The notes beneath the pieces are model-generated. The model worked only from the letters and a program-made list of their open reading frames with translations, was not told where the DNA came from and made no database searches. From the NCBI GenBank assembly GCA_013695075.1, contig JACDBE010000323.1, forward strand, positions 1 through 14,305: a DNA stretch of 14,305 bases. The letters run 5' to 3'. How positions within the stretch are numbered: position 1 is the first letter of the stretch; every line of letters starts with the position of its first letter. A program made the position numbers and the translations under genes. This stretch comes from Acidimicrobiia bacterium (lineage in GTDB: Bacteria; Actinomycetota; Acidimicrobiia; Spongiisociales; UBA5794). This document shows positions 6,843 through 13,946 of the stretch, one piece after another.

Positions 6843-7541
6843 ATGACCCTGTGCGTGTATCCGGTGACCGGCATCGGCGAGATCCATCCCGGCGACGACC
6901 TGGCCCCGATCGCCCTCGACGCCATGGCCGGCTGCGGCATCACCCTTGCCAACGGTGACATCGTGGTGGTCACCCACAAGGTGGTTTCCAAGGCCGAGGG
7001 ACGCATCGCCGATGTTCCCACCGACGACGCCTACCGGGCGCTGGCCGCCACGGAAGCGGCCGCCGTGCTGCGTCGCAAAGGCTCGATGATCATCGCCGTC
7101 ACCCGCCACGGATTCGTGTGCGCCAACGCCGGGGTGGACCGCTCCAACGTCGCCGGCGACCGGGCGGTGATGCTCCCCGTCGACCCCGATCGCTCCGCTC
7201 ACCGGCTACGGGTGCGCTGGGAGCGGGCCAGCGGGGCGCGGCTGGCGGTGATCGTGTCCGACACATTCGGGCGCCCGTGGCGGCGGGGGCTGACCGACGT
7301 CGCCATCGGCGTATCCGGGATCGATCCCATCCTCGACCTGAGGGGAACCACGGACGGGTCCGGCTACGTCCTCGATGTGACCGAAGTGGCCATCGTCGAC
7401 GAAATCGCCTCGGCCGCCGACCTGGCGATGGGCAAGGCCAGCCAGGTCCCGGTGGCGGTGGTGCGGGGGCTGTCGTGGCAGCGTGGTGAGGGTCGGGCCA
7501 CCGACCTGGTGCGCCCGACGTCCGAGGACCTGTTCCGCTGA
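6843..7541 (+). CDS. cofE: CofE: coenzyme F420-0:L-glutamate ligase (single domain)
   Basis: A 232-residue enzyme that adds L-glutamates to F420-0 in a GTP-dependent reaction. Family motifs are GIGEIHPGDDL (10-20), GDIVVVTHKVVSKAEGR (38-54), RHGFVCANAGVDRSN (88-102), and SDTFGRPWRRGLTDVAIG (139-156). It matches the length of archaeal CofE and of the N-terminal half of mycobacterial FbiB. The FMN-binding nitroreductase-like C-terminal half of FbiB, which reduces dehydro-F420-0, is absent here. That reduction must come from another gene, or the donor may be 2-phospho-lactate. The ATG at 6843 is the first start that matches the family N-terminus; the longer frame from 6675 overlaps fbiA and was rejected. 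The next gene starts one base after the stop. Confidence 0.95.
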   Translation: MTLCVYPVTGIGEIHPGDDLAPIALDAMAGCGITLANGDIVVVTHKVVSKAEGRIADVPTDDAYRALAATEAAAVLRRKGSMIIAVTRHGFVCANAGVDRSNVAGDRAVMLPVDPDRSAHRLRVRWERASGARLAVIVSDTFGRPWRRGLTDVAIGVSGIDPILDLRGTTDGSGYVLDVTEVAIVDEIASAADLAMGKASQVPVAVVRGLSWQRGEGRATDLVRPTSEDLFR

Positions 7542-7542
7542 C

Positions 7543-8433
7543 ATGCCCGAGCTACCGGAGATCGAGGCCTACCTGGCGGCGCTGCGGCCCCGTATCGGCG
7601 GCGCCGTCCTCGAGGACATGCGCATCCCGTCGTTCTCGCTGCTGCGCTCGTTCGACCCGCCGATCTCGGCCGTCATCGGCAAGGGAGTCACGGAGCTGGG
7701 CCGGTTGGGCAAGCGCATCGTCTTCGGCCTCGACGACGACCTATTCCTGGTGCTCCATCTGATGGTGGCCGGCCGGCTGCACTGGATGACCGAGCGCAAG
7801 CCGCTGCAACGCCGCTACGGGCTGGCCGCCTTCGACTTCGACACCGGGACCGTGACCGTGACCGAGGCCGGGACCAGGCGGCGGGCGTCGCTGCACGTGG
7901 TGCGGGGTCGCGATGGTGTGGCCGCTCTCGACCCGGGCGGCATCGAGGTCATCGGAAGCAGCCTGGACGACTTCACCGCGGCGGTTACCGCCGAGCGGCA
8001 TACGTTGAAGCGAGCGCTCACCGACGGCAGGCGGCTATCCGGCATCGGCGGCGCCTTCGCCGACGAGATGCTGCACCGCGCCCGGCTGTCGCCGATGCAG
8101 ATGAACACCAACCTAACCGACGTCGAGTTGCGCACCCTGCACGACGCCGCGGTGGAGGTGATGCGGGAGTGGATCGACCGGCGTGTCGGTGAGGTGGGCG
8201 ACGGGTTCCCGGAGAAGGTGACAGCGTTCCACCCGGACATGGCGGTGCACGGCAAGTACGGCCAGCCGTGCCCGGTGTGCGGGACCAAGGTGCAGCGCAT
8301 CGTTTACGCCGACCGGGAGACCAACTACTGCCCGGGCTGTCAGACCGGGGGCCGGCTGCTCGCCGACCGGTCGCTGAGCCGGCTCCTCAAGAGCGACTGG
8401 CCGCAGACCGTCGACGACCTGGAGGAGGCCTGA
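7543..8433 (+). CDS. mutM: Fpg/Nei family DNA glycosylase
   Basis: A 296-residue base-excision repair glycosylase/AP lyase. It begins MPELPEIEAYL, so after Met removal Pro2 would be the catalytic amine and Glu3 the acid. Lys57 (RLGKRIVF) sits at the usual beta-hairpin lysine. The helix-two-turn-helix reads GIGGAFADEMLHRARLSP (167-184), and the C-terminal zinc finger uses Cys243, Cys246, Cys263 and Cys266, with Arg258 in DRETNYCPGC as the finger arginine. Two places differ from classical Fpg: Asn of GIGN is Gly170, and the 'PRRFG' region reads AGTRRRASLH. It may belong to an Fpg/Nei subgroup, so 8-oxoG specificity is uncertain and the symbol is provisional. It starts one base after the cofE stop with no clear Shine-Dalgarno, implying coupling. 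The link with F420 genes may be only positional. Confidence 0.9.
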   Translation: MPELPEIEAYLAALRPRIGGAVLEDMRIPSFSLLRSFDPPISAVIGKGVTELGRLGKRIVFGLDDDLFLVLHLMVAGRLHWMTERKPLQRRYGLAAFDFDTGTVTVTEAGTRRRASLHVVRGRDGVAALDPGGIEVIGSSLDDFTAAVTAERHTLKRALTDGRRLSGIGGAFADEMLHRARLSPMQMNTNLTDVELRTLHDAAVEVMREWIDRRVGEVGDGFPEKVTAFHPDMAVHGKYGQPCPVCGTKVQRIVYADRETNYCPGCQTGGRLLADRSLSRLLKSDWPQTVDDLEEA

Positions 8434-8439
8434 TCAGCG

Positions 8440-9387
8440 CTAGAAATCCGGGTGGCGGCGGAACCACTGCACCGTTCGGTCGATGCCCTCCTCCAGCGTC
8501 ATCCACGGTTCCCAACCGAGAACCTCTTTGGCCAGCGAGGCGTCAAGGCAGGAGCGGGGGACGTCGCCTGGTTTGGCGGCCAGGTACTCGGGGCGCAGCG
8601 GCGAGCCCACCGCCTTGGCCACCATGTCGTAGAGCCGGTTGACCGAGGTCTCCATCCCTGTGCCGATGTTGAGGTAGTGGCCGGCGCCGCGCTGGGCGGC
8701 ACGGATGCAGGCGTCGACCACGTCGTCCACGTACACGTAGTCCCTGGTTATCGAGCCGTCACCGTAGATCTTGGCGGGGCGAGCCCGCAGCAGGGTCTGC
8801 ACGAAGATGGCGACCACTCCAGCCTCTCCGTGAGGGTCCTGGCCGGGCCCGTACACGTTGGCGAAACCCAACGACACATATTCCAGCCCGTGGGCGGCGG
8901 CGTAGTACTCGAGGTACCGGTCGACCACCGCCTTGGCCACGCCATAGGGCGACTCGGGCCGGCGGGGCTCGGTCTCCGGGGTGGGCAGGGTGTCGGTGGT
9001 CCCGAACTGGGCCCCACCCGAGGAGGCGAACACCACCCGTGACGCCCCCGCCTCGACCGCAGCCTGGACGACGTTGACGGTACCCACCACGTTGATCGAG
9101 GCGTCCACGACGGGCTCCACCACCGACCGCCGGGCGTCGATCTGGGCGGCGAGATGGAACACGACCTCGGGGGCGAACTTGGCGAGGAGGTCGACGATCT
9201 CGGGTTGACGGATGTCGGCCTGGTGGAAATTGACGTTGCCGGTGGCCCTGGCGTCGATCAGCCGTACCAGCCTCCCGCTGGAGAGGTCATCGACCACCAG
9301 CACGTCGGCGCCCTCATCGGCGATCCTCTCCACCAGGTTGGCGCCGATGAACCCGGCACCCCCCGTTACCACTGCTCTGGTGATCAT
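8440..9387 (-). CDS. galE: NAD-dependent UDP-glucose 4-epimerase (GalE1-type)
   Basis: A 315-residue short-chain dehydrogenase-fold epimerase. The NAD-binding loop is TGGAGFIG (8-15), Asp33 or Asp34 follows the second strand for NAD preference, HLAAQIDARRSV spans 78-89, SSGG 122-125, and the catalytic pair is Tyr148/Lys152 (YGVAK). FANVYGPGQDPHGEAGVVAIF (residues 175-195) and GDGSITRDYVYVDDVV (209-224) closely resemble mycobacterial GalE1 (Rv3634c) as I remember it. It probably interconverts UDP-glucose and UDP-galactose, though other UDP-hexuronates are possible. The ATG at 9387 has TACAAT 8 bp upstream and no Shine-Dalgarno. The in-frame GTG at 9414 lies upstream of this box. It converges on the glycosylase gene with a 6-bp gap and diverges from the dehydrogenase gene, which shares the UDP-glucose pool. 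Confidence 0.9.
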   Translation of the reverse strand: MITRAVVTGGAGFIGANLVERIADEGADVLVVDDLSSGRLVRLIDARATGNVNFHQADIRQPEIVDLLAKFAPEVVFHLAAQIDARRSVVEPVVDASINVVGTVNVVQAAVEAGASRVVFASSGGAQFGTTDTLPTPETEPRRPESPYGVAKAVVDRYLEYYAAAHGLEYVSLGFANVYGPGQDPHGEAGVVAIFVQTLLRARPAKIYGDGSITRDYVYVDDVVDACIRAAQRGAGHYLNIGTGMETSVNRLYDMVAKAVGSPLRPEYLAAKPGDVPRSCLDASLAKEVLGWEPWMTLEEGIDRTVQWFRRHPDF

Positions 9388-9395
9388 CGGCGGCG

Positions 9396-9401
9396 ATTGT
9401 A
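9396..9401 (-). promoter_or_regulatory. Putative -10 box (TACAAT) for galE, leaderless
   Basis: TACAAT on the minus strand is the best -10 match in the window and ends 8 bp before the galE ATG. No -35 hexamer is visible at 16-18 bp. The 102-bp gap to the divergent dehydrogenase gene would hold promoters for both. Confidence 0.55.
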
Positions 9402-9436
9402 CGGGCGGCGCCACACCCCCAGCTCACCGCAGCCGG

Positions 9437-9442
9437 TACCAT
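9437..9442 (+). promoter_or_regulatory. Possible -10 box (TACCAT) for the UDP-sugar dehydrogenase gene
   Basis: TACCAT fits TANNNT and lies 47 bp before the ATG at 9490, leaving a leader that ends in GAGGAG. No good -35 is visible. It would be the counterpart of the galE box in the divergent gap. Confidence 0.25.
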
Positions 9443-9489
9443 CCCGACGTCCCTGGTCGACCTCCGGGGCGCCCCAACCCGAGGAGACC

Positions 9490-10860
9490 ATGACCAACGA
9501 GTCGACCGCCACCTCCGCCGCGGGTGGACTGGACGTCGCCGTCATCGGTACCGGGTATGTCGGTACGGTCGCCGCCGTCGCCTTTGCCACCCTCGGCCAT
9601 CGCGTCGTCGGGATCGAGAGCGACCCGGCCAAGCTGGCGGCGCTGCGGGCAGGTTCGGTTCCCTTCTTCGAACCCGGTCTCGGCGAGTTCCTGACGGAGG
9701 CGGTGGGCTCGGGACGGCTCACCTTCACCGACGATCTGGCCGCCGGGGTAGCGCCTGCCGACGTGGTGTTCATCTGCGTGCAGACACCTCCGGGTGAGGA
9801 CGGTCGACCCGATTTGACGGCGCTGCGGGACGCCAGCATGGCGGTGGCCGCGGCAGCGACGGGTCGCACCGTGGTCATCACCAAGAGCACGGTGCCCATC
9901 GGCTGGGGCGCCGAGCTGCGCCGGATCGTCGGGGCGGTGGGCTCCGCCGCCGACACCGCGGTGGTGTCCAACCCGGAGTTCCTGCGCGAGGGGTCGGCGG
10001 TGAACGACTTCCTATATCCCGATCGGGTGGTCCTCGGCGGGGAGGGCCCCGCGGAGCTGGCGGTGGTCACCGAGCTGTACCGGCCCATCATCGAGCAGTC
10101 GTTCCCCGCCGGCCGCCCGGAACTGGAGCCGGTGATGGTGGTCACCGACACCGCCACCGCAGAGACCATCAAGTACGCCGCCAACGGCTTCCTCGCCACC
10201 AAGATCGCCTTCATCAACGAGATCGCCCGGATCTGTGATCAGGCCGGCGCCGATGTGCTCACCGTCGCCGATGCCATGGGTCTCGACCACCGCATCGAGC
10301 GGCGTTTCCTGGGCGCCGGGATCGGCTATGGCGGCTCGTGCTTCAGCAAGGACCTGGAGGCGCTGAGCTGGTTCGGTGACGACCACCGCATCGACCTGCC
10401 CATCCTCGGTTCGGTCAACCGGTCCAACGCCGCCCAGCGGGCCACCGTGGTCGACAAGCTGCGCACCGGGCTGGGGAACCTGTCAGGGCGGCGGATCGCG
10501 CTGCTCGGGCTGGCCTACAAGGCGGACACCGACGACCTGCGCGACGCCCCGGCGATCACCATCGCCCGCTCCGCCATCGACGACGGGGCAACGGTGACCG
10601 CATACGACCCCGTGGTGCGCACCGTCGCCGCCCTGCCGGACGTGACCATCGCCGACGATGCCTACGAGGCCGTTGCGGGGGCGGATGCTGTGGTCCTCGT
10701 CACCGAATGGCGGGAGTTCGCCGACCTCGACCTGGCCGCCGTCGCCGCCGTCATGGCAGGTGATCTGGTGGTCGACGGGCGCAACTGGCTCGACCCCCTC
10801 AAGGTGACCGCCGTCGGTCTCCGTTACGTCGGTATGGGGCGCAGCGCCGCCGCCGGCTGA
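9490..10860 (+). CDS. ugd: UDP-glucose/GDP-mannose dehydrogenase family, probable UDP-glucose 6-dehydrogenase
   Basis: A 456-residue NAD-dependent, four-electron sugar-nucleotide dehydrogenase, most likely making UDP-glucuronate. Motifs in order: Rossmann loop IGTGYVG (19-25), FFEPGLGEFL (59-68), CVQTPPGEDGRPDL (96-109), TKSTVP (131-136), NPEFLREGSA (161-170), ETIKYAANGFLATKIAFINE (225-244, Lys228), and GYGGSCFSKDLEAL (279-292) with catalytic Cys284. The C-terminal UDP-binding domain has LGLAYKADTDDLRDAP (339-354). The usual GGSCFPKD reads GGSCFSKD, a mild change. The ATG at 9490 has GAGGAG three bases upstream, closer than ideal. The first 13 residues are unordered and variable. The longer frame from 9154 is antisense to galE. 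Together with galE it suggests UDP-sugar supply for surface polysaccharide. Confidence 0.92.
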   Translation: MTNESTATSAAGGLDVAVIGTGYVGTVAAVAFATLGHRVVGIESDPAKLAALRAGSVPFFEPGLGEFLTEAVGSGRLTFTDDLAAGVAPADVVFICVQTPPGEDGRPDLTALRDASMAVAAAATGRTVVITKSTVPIGWGAELRRIVGAVGSAADTAVVSNPEFLREGSAVNDFLYPDRVVLGGEGPAELAVVTELYRPIIEQSFPAGRPELEPVMVVTDTATAETIKYAANGFLATKIAFINEIARICDQAGADVLTVADAMGLDHRIERRFLGAGIGYGGSCFSKDLEALSWFGDDHRIDLPILGSVNRSNAAQRATVVDKLRTGLGNLSGRRIALLGLAYKADTDDLRDAPAITIARSAIDDGATVTAYDPVVRTVAALPDVTIADDAYEAVAGADAVVLVTEWREFADLDLAAVAAVMAGDLVVDGRNWLDPLKVTAVGLRYVGMGRSAAAG

Positions 10861-10881
10861 TCGGCTGGGTTCAGCTCCGGC
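10852..10881. terminator. Possible bidirectional hairpin between convergent genes
   Basis: GCCGG-CTGA (10852-10860) can pair with TCAG-CCGGC (10871-10874 and 10877-10881), leaving a 10-base loop and a two-base bulge. It spans both stop codons of two convergent genes. There is no T-run on either side, so intrinsic termination is not assured. Confidence 0.3.
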
Positions 10882-11602
10882 CTCGGGGTGTGGGCGGGAG
10901 GTGCTTGATGAAGAAGGCGACGAGCCGCTCGACGGCGTCGGTGGCTGCTTCCAGGTCGTAGCCGGGCTGGCCATCGTCGAGGAAGTCGGCCCCCACCCCT
11001 TCGTACAGCACCAGCTCGGCGTGAGGAAGCGACCCCCGTGCCGCGATGACCTCATCGACGGGAACCTCGGCGTCGTCCCGTCCAAACAGTCCAAGCAGAC
11101 CCGACGTGGTCGCCAGCAACCCGGCGATGGGCTGCAGCGGGGCGGACACCACCGCCACCGCTGCCTGCGGCGAGCGGCCGGCCAGCCGCGCCGCCGGTGC
11201 CGCGCCGGTTCCGATGCCGAGCACCCCGAAGCCAAACTCGGCGCTGGACCAGAACCCCGCCCGGTTGGTTACGAAAGAAACGATGTCGTCGAGATCGGCG
11301 TCGAGCCCGGCGGGCAGGGCGGCTTGGCGTCGCAGCGCCTCGTCCCGGGCGGAGACCGCGGCCGGTTTAGTGCCTCGGAAGTGATCGACGGAAACGGCGG
11401 CCAGCTCCCACCTGGCCAACTTGCGGCACAGGTCCTTGATCGACGGTGAGATCCCCCACACGTCGGGGACCACGATGACGGTGGGCCATTGGCCGGTGAG
11501 ATCGGGACGGGCCAGGTAGCCGCGGTGCTGCCGGCCGCCGGCGGGCAGCGTGGTGGTGCCGAACAGGATGGGGACCTTGCCTTCACCCTTGAGGACCGTC
11601 AC
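10871..11602 (-). CDS. Dienelactone hydrolase-fold protein, probably non-catalytic
   Basis: A 243-residue alpha/beta-hydrolase protein of the DLH family: TVIVVPDVWGISPSIKDLCRKLA (residues 41-63) matches the 'E-x-x-G-x-x-x-x-I-x-D' region, FGVLGIGTGAAPAARLAG (125-142) the nucleophile elbow, GLFGRDDAEVP (171-181) the catalytic Asp segment, and YEGVGADFLDDGQPGYD (200-216) the 'Y-x-G-x-x-H-x-F' region. At the nucleophile, where Cys or Ser is expected, there is Gly131, and the expected His is Ala205; Asp176 or Asp177 remains. Both codons read unambiguously (GGA and GCC). Hydrolysis by the usual triad looks impossible, so binding or a scaffold role is more likely. The GTG start overlaps the birA stop as GTGA and has GGAGG nine bases upstream, so the two are co-translated. 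Confidence 0.8.
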   Translation of the reverse strand: MTVLKGEGKVPILFGTTTLPAGGRQHRGYLARPDLTGQWPTVIVVPDVWGISPSIKDLCRKLARWELAAVSVDHFRGTKPAAVSARDEALRRQAALPAGLDADLDDIVSFVTNRAGFWSSAEFGFGVLGIGTGAAPAARLAGRSPQAAVAVVSAPLQPIAGLLATTSGLLGLFGRDDAEVPVDEVIAARGSLPHAELVLYEGVGADFLDDGQPGYDLEAATDAVERLVAFFIKHLPPTPRGRS

Positions 11603-12357
11603 GTCGATTCGCCTCCACCGATGGGGTCGATGCCGCCGGCGACTGTAGCCGGGCGCACCTGGAAGACCTCGCCTGCTACCAGTCGTGCTCGACCCTCCGC
11701 GGTGGCCACCACCAGCCGGCCCTGCTCGTCGATGTCGTCAGCCACTCCCGAGCCGCCGGGTTCCCAGGTGATCTCGGCACCGATGGTCACGCATCGCTTG
11801 CGGTACTCGGCCGCACCCCAAGCGTCGGGGTCGCCGCCGACTCGCCACAGCAGGTGGTCGGCCCAACCGGTGGCGATCGCCCCACCCAGCTCCGGTCCGG
11901 GATCGGTGGCGAGCAAGGCGCCGACACCCGGGGGTGGATCGGGCCAGTGCAGGTTGAGACCCAGCCCGACCACGGCCACGTCGCCGGACGTCTCGGTGAG
12001 GATCCCCCCCAGCTTCACCGCCCCCGACCGGTCGACCACGTCGTTGGGCCACTTCAGGGCAACCTCGACACCGGTGACATCGGCAATCGCGGTGGTGGCA
12101 GCCAGCCCGGCCGCAAGCGTCATCCGGGGCCACACCGAGGCGGGCCAACCCGGGAGGAACGCAATCGAGGCAGCCACCCCCCGGGGGGCGCTGAGCCAGC
12201 CCCGGCCCCGCCGGCCCCGCCCCCTGGTCTGCGCCCCTGCCACCACCAACACCCCACGCGGATGCTCGCCAACCCTGCGGCGCGCCTCATCCTGGGTGCT
12301 GTCGACGGTATCGAGGACGACGGTCGCGTATGGTGTAGCCAACTCGGGGCCATCCAA
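11599..12357 (-). CDS. birA: BirA: biotin-[acetyl-CoA-carboxylase] ligase
   Basis: A 252-residue biotin protein ligase without an N-terminal DNA-binding domain (group I), so not a repressor. Seen are DSTQDEARRR (19-28), the biotinyl-AMP loop TRGRGRRGRGWLS (44-56), KWPNDVV (103-109), KLGGILTE (115-122), VVGLGLNL (129-136), and a small C-terminal SH3-like domain with DEQGRLVV (residues 208-215). It activates biotin with ATP and attaches it to the carrier lysine of acyl-CoA carboxylases. The start is TTG at 12357. The ATG four bases further on is out of frame, and no in-frame ATG or GTG precedes the conserved core; TTG at 12342 is the alternative. It diverges from the carboxyltransferase gene with 41 bp between them, the same arrangement as mycobacterial birA/accD5. 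Confidence 0.92.
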   Translation of the reverse strand: MDGPELATPYATVVLDTVDSTQDEARRRVGEHPRGVLVVAGAQTRGRGRRGRGWLSAPRGVAASIAFLPGWPASVWPRMTLAAGLAATTAIADVTGVEVALKWPNDVVDRSGAVKLGGILTETSGDVAVVGLGLNLHWPDPPPGVGALLATDPGPELGGAIATGWADHLLWRVGGDPDAWGAAEYRKRCVTIGAEITWEPGGSGVADDIDEQGRLVVATAEGRARLVAGEVFQVRPATVAGGIDPIGGGEST

Positions 12358-12398
12358 GGTCCGAGAGTGCGGGAAGCGGACACTACCGGGGTGGGCGT

Positions 12399-13946
12399 GT
12401 GAGCACCGAGGAACGAATCGAGCAGCTGCGCAAGCTGCGCAACGACGCCCTGGCGCCCAACCCGCGCACCGTCGAACGGCAGCACGACCTGGGCAAGCTG
12501 ACCGCCCGGGAGCGCATCGAGGTGCTGCTCGACAAGGGGTCGTTCCAGGAGGTGGACCTGTTCACCCGCCACCAGGCGAGCGGGTTCGGGATCGAGGACA
12601 AACGACCACCCGGGGACGCGGTGGTGGTCGGTTGGGGGACCATCGACGGGCGCACCGTGTTCCTGTTCGCCGAGGACTTCGGGGTGTTCGGGGGCAGCCT
12701 GGGCGAGGTGGTCGCCGACAAGATCTGCAAGGTGCTCGATCTCGCCATGGACACCGGGTCGCCGGTCATCGGGTTGAAGGACTCGGGCGGGGCCCGTATC
12801 CAGGAAGGAGTGGTGTCCCTCGACGGCTACGGGCGCATCTTCCTGCGCAACGTCCGGGCGTCGGGAGTGATCCCGCAGATCTCGGTCATCATGGGTCCGT
12901 GTGCTGGTGGTGCGGTGTACTCGCCGGCAATCACCGACTTCGTCTACCAGGTGGCGGACACCTCGCACCTGTTCATCACCGGCCCGGACGTGATCAAGGC
13001 GGTCACCGGCGAGGACGTCTCCTTCGAGCAGCTGGGCGGGGCGACGGCGCACTCCACCGTGTCCGGGGTGACCCATTTCGTGTCCCCCACCGGCCGGGCG
13101 GCGATGGAGGAGGTCCGCTACCTGCTGTCGTTCCTCCCCTCCAACAACATGGAGGTGCCACCCTTCTTCAGCCCCACCGACCGAGCGGACCGGATGGACG
13201 AGGGGCTGACCGCCATCGTCCCCGACTCGCCCAACCAGCCGTACGACATGGTGTCGCTCATCGAGATGGTGGTCGACGACGGCGAGTTCTATCAGGTGCA
13301 TGAGCACTTCGCCGCCAACATCGTTGTCGGTCTGGGGCGGCTGGACGGTTACACGGTGGGGCTTGTCGGCAACCAGCCCAAGGTGCTGGCCGGGGTGCTC
13401 GACATCTCCTCTTCGGTGAAGGCCGCCAGGTTCATCCGCTTCTGCGACGCCTTCAACATCCCGGTGGTCAGCTTCGTCGACGTCCCCGGGTTCATGCCAG
13501 GGGTCGATCAGGAGCACGGCGGGATCATCCGCCACGGCGCCAAGCTGCTGTACGCCTACGCCGAGGCGACGGTGCCCAAGGTGACCGTCATCACCCGCAA
13601 GGCCTACGGGGGCGCCTACGTGGTGATGAACTCGCGAGCGGTGCGGGCCGATGTGGTGTTCGCCTGGCCCACCGCCGAGATCGCGGTGATGGGCGCCGCC
13701 GGAGCCGTCAACGTGATCCAGCGCCGGGCGATAACCGAGTCCGCCGACCCCGACGCCACCCGCTCCGAGCTCATCGCCGATTACGAGATGCGGTTCAACA
13801 ACCCGTACCTGGCGGCGGAGCGGGGCCTGGTCGACGACGTCATCGAGCCCCGGGAGACCCGACCGCGGCTGATCAGGGCGCTGGAGATGCTGCGCACCAA
13901 GCGGGACACGCTGCCCCCCAAAAAGCACGGCAACATCCCGCTGTGA
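12399..13946 (+). CDS. accD5: Acyl-CoA carboxylase beta (carboxyltransferase) subunit, propionyl-CoA type
   Basis: A 515-residue carboxyltransferase subunit with two crotonase-like domains. It transfers the carboxyl group from carboxybiotin to an acyl-CoA, probably propionyl-CoA. Motifs: FAEDFGVFGGSLGE (90-103), KDSGGARIQEG (127-137), MGPCAGGAVYSPAITDF (165-181, first oxyanion hole), VPGFMPGVDQEHGGIIRHGAK (residues 362-382), and RKAYGGAYVVMNSR (400-413, second oxyanion hole). The residue after GGAY, which is Asp in propionyl-CoA carboxylases as I recall and Ile or Cys in related subunits, is Val408. Length fits the family exactly. The GTG at 12399 is chosen since MSTEERIEQL matches the family start; no strong Shine-Dalgarno is seen. 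The biotin-bearing alpha subunit and the small epsilon subunit are not in this window. The long antisense frames across this gene are shadows. Confidence 0.93.
   Translation: MSTEERIEQLRKLRNDALAPNPRTVERQHDLGKLTARERIEVLLDKGSFQEVDLFTRHQASGFGIEDKRPPGDAVVVGWGTIDGRTVFLFAEDFGVFGGSLGEVVADKICKVLDLAMDTGSPVIGLKDSGGARIQEGVVSLDGYGRIFLRNVRASGVIPQISVIMGPCAGGAVYSPAITDFVYQVADTSHLFITGPDVIKAVTGEDVSFEQLGGATAHSTVSGVTHFVSPTGRAAMEEVRYLLSFLPSNNMEVPPFFSPTDRADRMDEGLTAIVPDSPNQPYDMVSLIEMVVDDGEFYQVHEHFAANIVVGLGRLDGYTVGLVGNQPKVLAGVLDISSSVKAARFIRFCDAFNIPVVSFVDVPGFMPGVDQEHGGIIRHGAKLLYAYAEATVPKVTVITRKAYGGAYVVMNSRAVRADVVFAWPTAEIAVMGAAGAVNVIQRRAITESADPDATRSELIADYEMRFNNPYLAAERGLVDDVIEPRETRPRLIRALEMLRTKRDTLPPKKHGNIPL

Noticed and set aside
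5870..7021. A 383-codon minus-strand frame opposite fbiA
   Set aside because: It is antisense to fbiA, whose motifs are unmistakable; the frame is His/Gly-rich with no domain.
8430..8441. CTGATCAG and AGCGCT palindromes between the convergent glycosylase and epimerase genes
   Set aside because: Too short to form a stable terminator and without a T-run; partly stop-codon sequence from both genes.
9154..9489. N-terminal extension of the UDP-sugar dehydrogenase
   Set aside because: The extension is antisense to galE and crosses the divergent promoter gap; the family N-terminus starts close to the ATG at 9490.
11489..13303. A 604-codon plus-strand frame across birA and accD5
   Set aside because: It is antisense to birA and out of frame in accD5; composition is low-complexity Pro/Arg/Gly and no motif is visible.
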